A stretch of DNA of 64,000 bases. Source: an uncultured Flavobacteriales bacterium (GTDB lineage Bacteria; Bacteroidota; Bacteroidia; Flavobacteriales_G; Salibacteraceae). A program made the translations under genes and the position numbers. Location: contig CALSPD010000008.1 of NCBI GenBank assembly GCA_943788145.1, positions 1 to 64,000 on the forward strand. The letters run 5' to 3'. How positions within the stretch are numbered: the first letter of the stretch is position 1; each line of letters begins with the position of its first letter. Positions 56,201-64,000 of the stretch are shown here, one piece after another. Under the pieces are notes generated by a model. That model did no database searches, had not been told where the DNA came from, and saw only the letters and a list, made by a program, of their open reading frames with translations.

Positions 56201-57734
56201 TATTGCAGGAAGAACCTGGTCTCCGTTTTCGTTGGCTAGTTATGATACGACACACCCAATTCCACTTTTTGCAATTAGTGGTGCACCTACGGTGAATTTC
56301 TCCGAGAAAATCTTAAAAGTATCAGGCATTCATAATACACCAAGCGTTGATGTCATTATTACAGGGGATACAAGCAAATGGACGAGATGTCCTGTCTTTG
56401 AGGCAGGTGATAATGGTGAATTGACAAAAGGTAAAGCTGTTCGTGGTGAATTAAGAAGAGGATTGTCTGTTGATAAAATGGGTAGAAATTACCTCGATCC
56501 TGATTTTAACGAAAAAGATGGGAATATGAAGCGCAACGGCACAGCTCAAGTGTTGGGTGATAAAGTATTGCGTCAAACAGACAAGGACTATTTATTCTCG
56601 TTGGGGATTGAAGAGGCCGAATTTCCGAAAATTTCCATGGGAATGGGTTGGTTCCCTGGTTATGCTGTGAATATTGAAACAGGGGAGCGTTTGAATATGG
56701 CATTTTCTGAGAATTCATGGTTAGGAAAAGAAAACGGTGCGGATATGCAGTGGAATCCTACGAGTCGGATTGTCGAAGATTTATTTGGCGAAGTGAGGTT
56801 TGGAGGAATGCATATGATATACGTTTTCAGGCATAACACAGAGGACGGATCGACTCTTGATGATGAGCTTTTAATGCCGGCATACGATGGCGGAGATTTC
56901 GCTTTCAATAAGCTGATAGGTTTTAATTCTCAGATTAGCACGCATATTTTGAATCCGAATGAAGAGGCAAACAAGAATTACTTGGCAGTGATGCGAGCAG
57001 GTGCATGGACGGGCTATCCGCTTCTAAGTGATAATTCTTCTCTTTTTGGAAAGAATGCAAATCCTGAGGATGCAAGCTCACTGAATGATCTCACAATTCG
57101 TCTTCGTTCGACACGGCCTTACGCTCCTTATGCGGCAGGTGAAGGGTTTGAGCTCACATCTACTGGTACTTTGGCAGCTGGAAAGTCATACTATGTGAAA
57201 AGCGGAAAAATAACAGTGATGCGGGCCAATTCGGCCGGTGATACGGTCGACATGACGCTTGGAGCTGGTGATAACTTTACGGCAATCACATCTGACTTTA
57301 CATTGGTTACAGACGTAGCTCAATTGATTGAAACGGTAAATGACGCGCTTCCACTATATAGGTTTAATACAGATGCGTTGGCCCCAACAATTGATAAAGC
57401 CATTGGAACTGAAATGTTGGAGGAAATAACTGTTGTGCCAAATCCATATTACGCTTATTCGTCCTATGAGGCTGGTAGGCTTGATTATGTGGTCAAGGTG
57501 ATTAACTTACCTAAAGAGTGTACGATTAACATTTTTACCGTCAATGGCATTTTAGTTAGAACATTCGAAAAGGATGATGCGACTAAATCTAGCATTGACT
57601 GGGATTTAAAGAATCAAGACAGAATTCCAATTGCTAGTGGCCTTTATATAATTCATATAAACTCCCCTGGGCTTGGTGAAAAAGTAATAAAGTGGTTTGG
57701 AGTGTTAAGACCTATAGATCTAAACTCATTCTAA
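53208..57734 (+). CDS. Giant secreted protein with T9SS-like C-terminal domain, unknown function
   Basis: 1508 residues. Signal peptide up to about ATAE; then a mature chain with GGDMWWDFNRARYEIP, a Ca-binding-like DRNGDGDYNPADGDYPGY, long beta-rich regions, and a further calcium-type DTDEDGKSDT near 605. The end (VVPNPYYAYSSYEAG...VKVINLPKECTINIFTVNGILVRTFEKDD...IASGLYIIHINSPG) resembles a T9SS sorting domain, yet about 15 residues follow it. No enzyme motif was recognised. Position in an operon with a TonB receptor and a PorV-like barrel suggests a surface-exposed part of a complex; that is inference. Confidence 0.8.
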   Translation: MKTMKTLLTSALVLFVALSATAERYKYEQNKRGNDAPPGTAANCTPATSSTELNINNTKALIQSGGDMWWDFNRARYEIPQGSGKTSLFAGSLWLAGQDVSGQFKVAALRFRQVGNDYWTGPLSTVDAEIDPATCKEYDKHYETTRSMVSEYAAWWTAGANDAANGTNTQEELYPGYTIPSVITNWPAHGRNFEPYNEDYYLAPFYDRNGDGDYNPADGDYPGYVLSGKSDCSRRVRDIYGDQNIWWVFNDKGNIHSESGGQSIGMEIRAQAFAFATTDEVNNMTFYNYELINRSTFNLTDTYFGQWVDGDLGNAQDDYVGCDVKRGLGYFYNGDDEDQDAGGNIGYGVNPPAIGLDFFQGPFQANDNQDNCLCADDYAAAIQEDGIIYPGQGAGYGDGIVDNERYGMRKFLYHNNQPGPTGDPNIATDYYNMLRGIWRDGTPMTYGGNGYDPSNPNAIPANYMFPGDTDPQNWGTNGIDPGPGSWTEVSAGNPAGDRRFVQSSGPFELGPGAVNNITVGVVWMQAASGGRLQSVEDMRKADDKTQALFDSCFEILDGPHAPDITVQELDREIILMLSNPINSNNYQEAYSTIDPFLPAPDSIDTDEDGKSDTPLTDKEKQLFSTYVFEGYQVYQLADQSVGTNDLTDPDKARLVAQVDISNNITKLINYEYDSQIDADVPKLKVSGENVGIKHSFQFKNDAFATGDARLINHKTYYYMTVAYAYNQYGDGFGNLSYIDGIYDPSADPPRLDGQKLPYLASRTSPNGPVKVYEAIPHRIELEMDGIQLNAEYGDGVELTRIEGRGNGGNFAVIKEDYMDTARTSESLERVKYEAGSGPVEIKVVDPLMIQPGTFTLAFKDSSRTHDLQNMYWEISGEGIETVSSDQVIKQLNEQVLFELGISVSIGYGYPAHTEGAANNGYIGFDVIYTDETDQWLSGIVDIDADSRFNWIKSGTYIAPAALGGGKDWAEDDHYDNYIADDPAATNAQPLDEFQIWENIAGRTWSPFSLASYDTTHPIPLFAISGAPTVNFSEKILKVSGIHNTPSVDVIITGDTSKWTRCPVFEAGDNGELTKGKAVRGELRRGLSVDKMGRNYLDPDFNEKDGNMKRNGTAQVLGDKVLRQTDKDYLFSLGIEEAEFPKISMGMGWFPGYAVNIETGERLNMAFSENSWLGKENGADMQWNPTSRIVEDLFGEVRFGGMHMIYVFRHNTEDGSTLDDELLMPAYDGGDFAFNKLIGFNSQISTHILNPNEEANKNYLAVMRAGAWTGYPLLSDNSSLFGKNANPEDASSLNDLTIRLRSTRPYAPYAAGEGFELTSTGTLAAGKSYYVKSGKITVMRANSAGDTVDMTLGAGDNFTAITSDFTLVTDVAQLIETVNDALPLYRFNTDALAPTIDKAIGTEMLEEITVVPNPYYAYSSYEAGRLDYVVKVINLPKECTINIFTVNGILVRTFEKDDATKSSIDWDLKNQDRIPIASGLYIIHINSPGLGEKVIKWFGVLRPIDLNSF

Positions 57735-57753
57735 TCAGAAAACTATTGGAGAT

Positions 57754-58851
57754 ATGAAAATGTATAATAAGATATTAACGCTCGGAATTCTTTTGTCTGC
57801 AACCATTGCATACGGAGGAAATAAGGAGCGGATTGGTCAAGCTGGATCTAGTCAATTGTTGATTAATCCTTGGGCAAGTAGTGGAGGAGTTGGAGGTGCG
57901 AATAGCGCGTACTTGAATGGCGTTGAAAGCTTCAACTGGAACATTTCTGGACTTAGTGGGATTAATAGCACGGAGTTGTATTATTCAAACGTGGTTTTGT
58001 TCTCGGGATCGGATATTACCGTAAACTCCCTTGGATTTGGTCAGCGTGTTGGTGAGTCTGCGGTTATGGGTATTTCGGTTAATTCAATGTCATTTGGAGA
58101 TATTCCAATTACTACTACGGCAAATCCAGATGGAGGCCAGGGTACATTTAGTCCACAGTTTTTGAATTTAGCCATTGGTTATTCTAGAACCTTCTCGAAT
58201 AGCATTCAAGGTGGTGGCGCCATACGCATCGTGAGCGAATCCATAAATAATGTCGGAGCTCAAGGAGTAGCTCTTGATGCAGGTATTCGTTATGTAACAG
58301 GTCAGTATGATCGAGCTAAATTTGGTATTTCATTGAGAAATGTTGGACCAAAATTGAAATATTCGGGAGATGGTTTGGCTACCACAGTCCTGCTTCAGGA
58401 TGCTGAGTTTACTGTGAATCAAAGAGCGGAAGGATTTGAAATGCCGGCCTTGTTAAATATTGGAGCTTCTTATGATTTATACCTCTTCGCAGCGACCACT
58501 ACAGAAGAAAGCACTGAAGAAGTATCAGAGGATGACCGACCGTCAGATTATCGATTGACATTGTCTGGAACCTATACATCCAATTCCTTTTCACCAGATC
58601 AAATCCGATTTGGTGCGGAATTCGCTTTTTTAAAGTATCTCGCGGTGAGAGGTGGTCTTGTTTATGAGGAAAATGGATTTTCACCACTTTCTGAGGGACG
58701 CGTTAATTCCAATACGGGACCTACCATGGGTATGTCTTTGATGCTGCCATTTAAGAAAAAGAAAGACACAGGGCTTAACTTCGACTATGCATATCGATTT
58801 GCTAACCCATTAGGAGGTACGCATAGTATTGGTTTGCGACTTAGCATCTAA
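57754..58851 (+). CDS. PorV/PorQ-family outer-membrane barrel protein
   Basis: 365 residues, signal peptide ending near IAYG, then a FadL-like barrel: RIGQAGSSQLLINPWASSGGVGGANSAYLNGVESFNWN (residues 24-61), VNSLGFGQRVGESAVMGISVNSM, GVALDAGIRYVTG and the final LGGTHSIGLRLSI. PorV is the T9SS shuttle that carries CTD cargo from SprA to the attachment complex. As the family also includes PorQ and others, this need not be the housekeeping PorV. It is 19 bases downstream of the giant CTD protein and closes the operon. Confidence 0.85.
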   Translation: MKMYNKILTLGILLSATIAYGGNKERIGQAGSSQLLINPWASSGGVGGANSAYLNGVESFNWNISGLSGINSTELYYSNVVLFSGSDITVNSLGFGQRVGESAVMGISVNSMSFGDIPITTTANPDGGQGTFSPQFLNLAIGYSRTFSNSIQGGGAIRIVSESINNVGAQGVALDAGIRYVTGQYDRAKFGISLRNVGPKLKYSGDGLATTVLLQDAEFTVNQRAEGFEMPALLNIGASYDLYLFAATTTEESTEEVSEDDRPSDYRLTLSGTYTSNSFSPDQIRFGAEFAFLKYLAVRGGLVYEENGFSPLSEGRVNSNTGPTMGMSLMLPFKKKKDTGLNFDYAYRFANPLGGTHSIGLRLSI

Positions 58852-58875
58852 AGGTCCTAATACATACATTTGAAA

Positions 58876-58911
58876 AATGGAATCGTTCGAAAGGCGATTC
58901 CATTCTTATTT
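58876..58911 (+). terminator. Rho-independent terminator after PorV-like gene
   Basis: Ten-base stem AATGGAATCG/CGATTCCATT, nine-base loop, then a T-rich tract; separates the operon from greA. Confidence 0.82.
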
Positions 58912-58936
58912 ATAGAAAGCGATCAAATCACATCAT

Positions 58937-59410
58937 ATGTCTCAAGTAACATATTACACACAGGAAGGGCTTAAGAGATTGCAAGAAGAATTGCAAGAAC
59001 TAACAAGCGTTCAAAGACCTTCAATTTCTGCGCAAATTGCAGAAGCAAGAGATAAGGGTGACCTGTCGGAAAATGCGGAATACGATGCAGCAAAGGAGGC
59101 TCAAGGTCTTTTGGAAATGCGTATTGCCAAACTTCAAGATCTCGTTCGAAACGCTCGAATTGTGGATGAAAGTCAATTAGATAACAGCAAGGTGCTCATT
59201 CTGTCCACGGTAAAATTGAAACACCTTGGTTTAAATAAGGAGTTGATTTATACCATTGTGGCTGAAAACGAAGCTAATCTTAAAGAAGGCAAGATCAGTG
59301 TGGAGTCTCCAATTGGTAAGGGATTGCTTGGAAAGCGTGTAGGAGATATTGCCGAAATTTCTGTGCCGAATGGAGTAATGAAGTTGGAAGTTATTGATAT
59401 TTCACGCTGA
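58937..59410 (+). CDS. greA: Transcription elongation factor GreA
   Basis: Rescues backtracked RNA polymerase by stimulating transcript cleavage. 157 residues: an N-terminal coiled coil (about 1-75; LSENAEYDAAKEAQG with the acidic tip), then the C-terminal FKBP-like domain (ESPIGKGLLGKRVGDIAEISVPNG). The linker has a slight extra loop around LKHLGLNKELI. Its TGA overlaps the HIT gene ATG by one base. Confidence 0.95.
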   Translation: MSQVTYYTQEGLKRLQEELQELTSVQRPSISAQIAEARDKGDLSENAEYDAAKEAQGLLEMRIAKLQDLVRNARIVDESQLDNSKVLILSTVKLKHLGLNKELIYTIVAENEANLKEGKISVESPIGKGLLGKRVGDIAEISVPNGVMKLEVIDISR

Positions 59411-59829
59411 TGAGCTCCGTCTTCACAAAAATTCTCAATGGCGATATTCTTGGCTACATCGTAGCAGAGGATGACGACCATTTTGCTCTTTTGGATATTA
59501 ATCCACTAGCAAATGGGCATACCTTGGTCATACCAAAGCAGGAGGTAGATTACATTTTTGAAATTGAAGATGAACGTTTAGCTAATTATTTTCTTTTCGC
59601 TAAGAAAGTTGCGGCAGCCATAAAAGAGAATGTGAATTGTAAGCGAATCGGTATGTCGGTTATTGGTCTAGAAGTTCCGCACACGCATATTCACTTGGTT
59701 CCGCTAAATACAATGGACGATATAAACTTTTCCAAACAACGGGTCGAAATGAACCAAGAGGAGTTTATTGTACTGGCAAATGCGATTCAGAAAAGCTTTA
59801 CCGGACTCGATCCGGATTCTGACGAATAA
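59410..59829 (+). CDS. HIT family nucleotide hydrolase
   Basis: 139 residues of the histidine-triad superfamily that hydrolyses nucleotide phosphoramidates or dinucleoside polyphosphates. SSVFTKILNGDILGYIV and the HTHIHLVPL triad (about 102-110) are intact. Coupled to greA by a one-base overlap. Its last 32 bases overlap ruvC on the other strand. The name HinT would be too specific. Confidence 0.94.
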   Translation: MSSVFTKILNGDILGYIVAEDDDHFALLDINPLANGHTLVIPKQEVDYIFEIEDERLANYFLFAKKVAAAIKENVNCKRIGMSVIGLEVPHTHIHLVPLNTMDDINFSKQRVEMNQEEFIVLANAIQKSFTGLDPDSDE

Positions 59830-60346
59830 AACTATCCCAGCCTTTTTTTCCTGTACTAGGAATTTTACTTGAAGTTTGGAAATAGTGGCAAATTGCTACT
59901 GCTAATCCGTCCGTGGCATCCAATTGACTTGGTAATTCCTGAATCCCAACCAAAGTCTTGATCATTTGAGCAACCTGTTCTTTTGACGCTGCTCCACTTC
60001 CGGTAATAGACTGCTTGATTTTACGTGGACTGTATTCAGCGATTGGGATATTGCGAATCAAAGCTGCAGCCATCGAAACTCCCTGTGCGCGGCCTAGTTT
60101 AAGCATCGATTGAACGTTTTTACCGAAAAACGGAGCCTCAACAGCGAATTCATCTGGATTGAATTGATCAACAAGGCTGAGAGTACTTTCAAAAATTCGC
60201 TTCAATTTTAGCCCAGGATCCTTCTCTTTAATCTGAACGACACCAAGGCCCTTCGTACTTAAAATATTGTTAGAAATACTCAGAACTCCGTAACCCATAA
60301 CGTTGGTTCCAGGATCAATACCAAGTATTATTTTTTCTTTCACCAC
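59798..60346 (-). CDS. ruvC: Crossover junction endodeoxyribonuclease RuvC
   Basis: Resolves Holliday junctions as a dimer. 182 residues starting at a GTG codon (GTGGTGAAAG; no ATG fits). IILGIDPGTNVMGYGVL has the first catalytic Asp, followed by FAVEAPFFGKNVQSMLKLGRAQG, EYSPRKIKQSITGSGAASKEQV and the C-terminal SQLDATDGLAVAICH with the last acidic residues. It converges on the HIT gene with a 32-base overlap and diverges from the flippase-like gene by 22 bases. Confidence 0.95.
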   Translation of the reverse strand: MVKEKIILGIDPGTNVMGYGVLSISNNILSTKGLGVVQIKEKDPGLKLKRIFESTLSLVDQFNPDEFAVEAPFFGKNVQSMLKLGRAQGVSMAAALIRNIPIAEYSPRKIKQSITGSGAASKEQVAQMIKTLVGIQELPSQLDATDGLAVAICHYFQTSSKIPSTGKKGWDSFIRQNPDRVR

Positions 60347-60368
60347 TTTTGCGACTCTTACTATTTAA

Positions 60369-61421
60369 ATGACCAACAGAATTTCGAAATTAATTCATGC
60401 GTATGCCCAGACTGTAATTACGGGTAAAAGTTCTGAACATCCTACACAGCGAAGTATTCAGTTCATTATTTCTTGGATACTAAAAATTGGGATTTCTGGG
60501 TTGGCATTAGGATATATTTTTCAAAAGCTTCAAGGCGAAACTGTGATTATTGAATCAACGCTGAATGTGTTTTTTGGACTTACGAATATTCAGGTAATGA
60601 CATATACTTTTTTGGCTGCTTTTCTAATTGCCGCCAATTGGGGGCTAGAAATGGTAAAATGGAATCTACTGATTGCTCCAAATTTTGATTCTCGGTGGAC
60701 AACTGCTGTGAAAGGTGTCTTAAGCGGGGCTACATTTGGCATTTTCACACCGAATCGAATAGGTGAATTTGTTGGAAGGATTTTAGCGCTCAATCCTAAG
60801 CAACGCATTTCAGGTTCCGTTTTAAGTTTTGTCAATGGTTTGTCGCAGACACTTGCCACATTGACTTTTGGTGTTATCGGATGTCTTTTTTTACTTGAAT
60901 CCTTGGCGGTAGAATCGCTCGGAGATTTAGCAGTACGGTTGATCCAAGTAACCCTAATTGCATTTTGGGTTCTATGTATGATTCTTTATTTAAACTTGAA
61001 TTTCATCGGGGTTTTGTTTGAGCGGTCGAGCAAGCTGGCATTGTTTACAAAATATTTAGCCCCTGTTTCAAGTCTATCAACTGGGTTGCTCCATAAACTC
61101 TTTGTGCTTTCCATTATTCGATTTGCGACCTTTTTAGGCCAATACTTTCTCCTTTTTAGTTTAATGTTGAGTGAGCCTGATTGGATTATTATTGGCGGGG
61201 CTTCCATGCTTAGTCTGTTCTCGTCAACGGTTTTTTCCTTAGTTCCTGTGCCTGATTTGATTCTCCGAGAGGCAATCGCCTTGAGCTACTTTGGATTGTT
61301 TGAATTTGACCTAGGCATAGTTTCATCGGTGGTCTTTGCCGTTTGGGTTTTAAACATTGCGATTCCGGCCCTTGTCGGTTCTATCGTATTGCTTTCGTAC
61401 CGAATTTTTAGACCTACATGA
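60369..61421 (+). CDS. Lysylphosphatidylglycerol synthase-like TM (flippase-like) protein
   Basis: 350 residues and about eight membrane segments. FGIFTPNRIGEFVGRILAL, SFVNGLSQTLATL and LVPVPDLILREAIALSYF match the YbhN/UPF0104 family (MprF-like membrane domain without a synthase domain). Such proteins are linked to lipid-linked sugar movement or lipid modification, but function is not fixed. It overlaps the following GT2 gene by four bases (ATGA), consistent with a glycan or lipid role. Confidence 0.8.
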   Translation: MTNRISKLIHAYAQTVITGKSSEHPTQRSIQFIISWILKIGISGLALGYIFQKLQGETVIIESTLNVFFGLTNIQVMTYTFLAAFLIAANWGLEMVKWNLLIAPNFDSRWTTAVKGVLSGATFGIFTPNRIGEFVGRILALNPKQRISGSVLSFVNGLSQTLATLTFGVIGCLFLLESLAVESLGDLAVRLIQVTLIAFWVLCMILYLNLNFIGVLFERSSKLALFTKYLAPVSSLSTGLLHKLFVLSIIRFATFLGQYFLLFSLMLSEPDWIIIGGASMLSLFSSTVFSLVPVPDLILREAIALSYFGLFEFDLGIVSSVVFAVWVLNIAIPALVGSIVLLSYRIFRPT

Positions 61422-62521
61422 TCTGGGGATTTTTAATCGCGATGGCCTTATGGATGGCCATATTCCTATTTATTAATCTCAACGTTTCAATTGAAGCCTC
61501 AGAGATAGAACCGAATAATGATAATCAATGTTTAACCATCGTTATTGCTGCACGCAATGAAGAAGGCAATCTTGGCTCCTTGGTTAAATCCATAGCCAAT
61601 CAAACTTGGTTGCCCACCCAATTGGAGATTCGAATTGTCGATGACCACTCCGAAGATGGCACTTACGAAGAGGCGCTTGCGCTGAAGCGATCCTATGAAC
61701 ATTTGAATATTTGTGTGGATATGCTGAAGGAAGGTGGTGGAAAGAAAATGGCATTGAAGCAAGGCTTGCTTAATGTTTCAGACGGATTAATCTATCTTAC
61801 TGATGCTGATGTCTGTTTGAATCCAAACGCCCTTCTAGGCCTATCTAATGCCTTAAATAAGAACAATGCCATGGTTGCTTTCGGAGTTGTATTGATGACA
61901 GAGCAAAAGGGATGGAAGCGGCTTATGACATTAGAAAATTTAAACAATCAAATTATTACGGAAGCTTTTATAAGCTTCCAGCGTCCAATTATGGCCAATG
62001 GGGCGAATATGATGTTTAGATCAAAAACATTGGGTCTATACATTCAATCGCTGAATTCAGGGACTGTCAGTGGAGATGATGTGTTTTTCGCTCAGAGTTT
62101 GACTCAAGGTCAAGTTGTTGAAGCTTTTGATCAACGGTATGCTGTGATCACTGAATCGCCAAAATCATTTCGAGCGTTTATAAATCAAAGAATCCGCTGG
62201 GCAGCCAAATCAACCAATTACGAATCGACTCTTTCAAAATTTTTCGGGGCGCTTATTCTAGGGTTAAACCTTGTTTTTGTTTTTATGATGTTGGCATTGT
62301 TCTTAGTTCAGAATCCTGGCTGGATTCTCATGCTGTTGGTTTTCAAAGTGTTATTGGAATACTCGTTTCATTCCTACTGGTTTCGAAAGTATCAGATCGA
62401 ACACAAGCTTTTTGATGCACTGATTTTAAGTTTAGTATATCCGGTCTATACCACGGTTATCGCAGCATTGGCAATTCTAGGCGTAGGATTTAGCTGGAAG
62501 GGGCGAAGCAATATCCGTTAA
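61418..62521 (+). CDS. Membrane-bound glycosyltransferase family 2
   Basis: 367 residues. N-terminal anchor (about 2-22), GT-A catalytic domain with IVIAARNEEGNLGSLV, RIVDDHSEDGTYEEA, YLTDADVCLNPNALL, SGDDVFFAQSL and the QRIRWAAKSTNY motif, then C-terminal membrane segments. An inverting polymer- or lipid-directed transferase is probable; acceptor unknown. Coupled to the flippase-like gene and convergent with the transporter gene (four-base stop overlap). Confidence 0.88.
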   Translation: MIWGFLIAMALWMAIFLFINLNVSIEASEIEPNNDNQCLTIVIAARNEEGNLGSLVKSIANQTWLPTQLEIRIVDDHSEDGTYEEALALKRSYEHLNICVDMLKEGGGKKMALKQGLLNVSDGLIYLTDADVCLNPNALLGLSNALNKNNAMVAFGVVLMTEQKGWKRLMTLENLNNQIITEAFISFQRPIMANGANMMFRSKTLGLYIQSLNSGTVSGDDVFFAQSLTQGQVVEAFDQRYAVITESPKSFRAFINQRIRWAAKSTNYESTLSKFFGALILGLNLVFVFMMLALFLVQNPGWILMLLVFKVLLEYSFHSYWFRKYQIEHKLFDALILSLVYPVYTTVIAALAILGVGFSWKGRSNIR

Positions 62522-63903
62522 AAAAGCAACAAAAGGCTAGCGAAATAGATGATGAAGCCAACGAAAAACATGATCAAAGTATAGGGTAGAATGTCTTTGG
62601 CTGAAAGCTTCGTTATACCCAATAACGGCAACGCCCAAAAAGGCTGTAGCATGTTCGTTATTTGGTCTCCATAGGCGAGGGCCATCACTGTCTTTCCAAA
62701 AGGTATATTTAACTCAATGGCTGCCTTGATCAGAATTGGACCTTGAATTACCCATTGTCCGCCACCACTTGGAATAAAAATATTGACTAAACCAGCACTT
62801 AAAAAACTGAATATTGGAAAGGTTGTGTCGTTGCTCAACAGAACAAACTGATCGGAAATCGAGGTGACCATGCCGCTTTCTTTGATCAATCCCATTATTC
62901 CAAAATAGATGGGGAACTGAATAAGAATTCCACTTGCTCCGGAAATTGCAGTTTCAATTGATTTGGTGAATGATTCGAAACTGGCATGCAGCCATAAACT
63001 GGCCCCGAAAAGGATTAAATTGATGTTGTTCGGAGTAAAAAAGTCAAGGATAGATGTGCCACCTAGGATCATCTTATAAAAGCAATAGGCTAAGATTATC
63101 GATCCGGTTATTCGGGTTACCCATTTGCTCTTATCGATTCGCTCAGCGCCCACCGGTTTTGTGTCTTTCGACTCGACTAATACGTCAAAAACGGAAAGTT
63201 GGATGATTTCATGCTTCTTTGATGTTCGACCCAGAAGGTATAGCGTAAGCGGAATACAAATAAGGATTACTACACAAGTAATCATGTTTGACGAACTAAA
63301 AACAGTGTCCATCAACTCAATACGTTCGGGTAATAAGGATAGACTTTCTGAAGTCAAAACTCCTGACATTAATAATTGCAGGTTTCCTTGCTCCGCAACT
63401 TTAATCGGTGCTGAACCAGAAATGCCTGCGTGCCAAATCAACAAGGCAGAGTACCCCGCAGCTCCAATGAGCGCGTAATTCAAAGGAATTTTTTTTGCAC
63501 TAAGGCTCTCGCCAACTTTTCGCGCGAATATAGCGCCAAAAATGAGACCGAGACCCCAATTAAATAACCCAACAACTAACGCGCTTAGGCTAACTATTAC
63601 TGCAGCTTGACTAGTTGAATGGCAATGTGATACTAGGCGTTGAATAATAGAGTCAACAACAGAAGTAAGTGCCAACGAATGACCCAATACAAGCATTAGC
63701 ATCATCTGCATAGCAAAAACCAACATGGGGGCATTCCAAAGGCCATCGCTCCACCAACCAAAAGTTTTGGCTAAAGAAATGCTTCCTCCACCATGAACCT
63801 CTAAGGCAAATGCCAATAAAAAACTAAAAAGCGTTAGGATTAAGGCGATGCTAAAGGGAGACGGAAGAAACCGTCTAACCATATTTAAGTATCCCTCAAT
63901 CAA
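62518..63903 (-). CDS. AtoE-like short-chain fatty acid transporter
   Basis: 461 residues, about 11 membrane segments, TIGR00366-type. RRFLPSPFSIALILTLFSFLL, GLFNWGLGLIFGAIFARKV, LIGAAGYSALLIWHAGISGSAP and NIFIPSGGGQWVIQGPI are typical. The start TTG at 63903 gives a normal N-terminus; an ATG seven codons downstream is the alternative. The family imports butyrate or acetoacetate in Escherichia coli (AtoE); substrate here is inferred. It follows ssb by 18 bases. Confidence 0.88.
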   Translation of the reverse strand: MIEGYLNMVRRFLPSPFSIALILTLFSFLLAFALEVHGGGSISLAKTFGWWSDGLWNAPMLVFAMQMMLMLVLGHSLALTSVVDSIIQRLVSHCHSTSQAAVIVSLSALVVGLFNWGLGLIFGAIFARKVGESLSAKKIPLNYALIGAAGYSALLIWHAGISGSAPIKVAEQGNLQLLMSGVLTSESLSLLPERIELMDTVFSSSNMITCVVILICIPLTLYLLGRTSKKHEIIQLSVFDVLVESKDTKPVGAERIDKSKWVTRITGSIILAYCFYKMILGGTSILDFFTPNNINLILFGASLWLHASFESFTKSIETAISGASGILIQFPIYFGIMGLIKESGMVTSISDQFVLLSNDTTFPIFSFLSAGLVNIFIPSGGGQWVIQGPILIKAAIELNIPFGKTVMALAYGDQITNMLQPFWALPLLGITKLSAKDILPYTLIMFFVGFIIYFASLLLLF

Positions 63904-63921
63904 CCTCTGCTCGGTTACGAC

Positions 63922-64000
63922 TTAGAAAGGTAAATCGTCCTCTATAGCATCATCGCTCGTCTCTGGCTCTTCGGGTAATCCCGCATCGCCAAAAGGATCG
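63922..64000 (-). CDS. ssb: Single-stranded DNA-binding protein, C-terminal tail only (partial)
   Basis: The minus strand encodes DPFGDAGLPEEPETSDDA followed by IEDDLPF and a TAA stop at 63924-63922. An acidic, disordered tail ending in DDLPF is the hallmark tip of bacterial SSB that binds partner proteins. The rest lies outside the window. Upstream of the AtoE-like gene and in the same direction. Confidence 0.85.
   Translation of the reverse strand, partial: DPFGDAGLPEEPETSDDAIEDDLPF

Noticed and set aside
1-64000. CRISPR arrays, tRNA, rRNA and insertion sequences
   Set aside because: No regularly spaced identical repeats, cloverleaf-like segments, rRNA stretches or transposase ORFs were recognised by eye.

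Overview
The window comes from a member of the phylum Bacteroidota, most likely order Flavobacteriales (gliding or type IX secretion type; a Cryomorphaceae/Schleiferiaceae-like lineage is a guess). The reasons are a SprA-type T9SS translocon followed by gcvH, a VanZ-like gene and tonB; a GldA ATPase; T9SS C-terminal sorting domains; a PorV/PorQ-family barrel; Wzi-type capsule proteins; a bacterial GGGP synthase; TonB receptors with an N-terminal carboxypeptidase-regulatory domain; AT-rich DNA; and -7 boxes of the TAnnTTTG type instead of Shine-Dalgarno-led starts.

Layout. 1-6.7 kb: 3' part of sprA, gcvH, vanZ-like, tonB and a second TonB-like gene. 6.7-9.5 kb (minus): cysC-cysD-cysN for sulfate activation; cysQ, which removes the PAP by-product, lies at 13.4 kb. 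9.6-13.3 kb: deoC and two aldehyde dehydrogenase genes, with a GxxExxY gene inserted between the last two and bracketed by a mirrored repeat. 14.2-18.9 kb (minus): adaptor, permease, TolC and ATPase of a MacB-like exporter. 19.0-22.6 kb (minus): a secreted BNR/sortilin-type T9SS cargo and a small partner. 22.7-30.5 kb: surface polysaccharide genes (gmd, fcl, two Wzi-like, a WecA-like transferase, a large membrane protein). 30.5-35.6 kb (minus): msrB, a glycosyltransferase, metK, gldA and an ACC-deaminase-like gene. 35.6-41.2 kb: a cysteine-rich small protein, an RnfD-like/DUF2330 pair, hutU, a thiamine-binding-like small protein and a NadR-like kinase. 41.3-45.9 kb: a TPP riboswitch driving a TonB receptor, then (minus) a ThiE-like protein, GGGP synthase and a phosphopantetheinyl transferase. 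45.9-49.2 kb: ahcY, a Rieske-like lipoprotein, two small proteins and a LytTR regulator. 49.4-58.9 kb: a TonB-receptor/giant secreted protein/PorV-like operon. 58.9-64.0 kb: greA, a HIT protein, ruvC, a flippase-like protein, a GT2, an AtoE-like transporter and the tail of ssb.

Several parts act together at the cell surface: the T9SS (SprA, PorV-like barrel) exports CTD-bearing proteins, TonB proteins energise the two receptors, and the Wzi/GDP-fucose genes build surface polysaccharide. MetK and AhcY belong to the SAM cycle.

A caution for users: seven genes are split by about ten one-base indels, mostly in short homopolymers. They hit housekeeping genes such as ahcY, and each gene reads through cleanly when one base is added or removed. 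They look like sequencing or assembly errors rather than pseudogenes, and the coordinates given here span the whole repaired genes.

The best candidates for something new are the GxxExxY nuclease-like gene with its mirrored, roughly helical-turn-spaced repeats, and the 9.5-kb TonB-receptor/1508-residue CTD protein/PorV-like operon. No gap without a gene exceeds about 250 bases.
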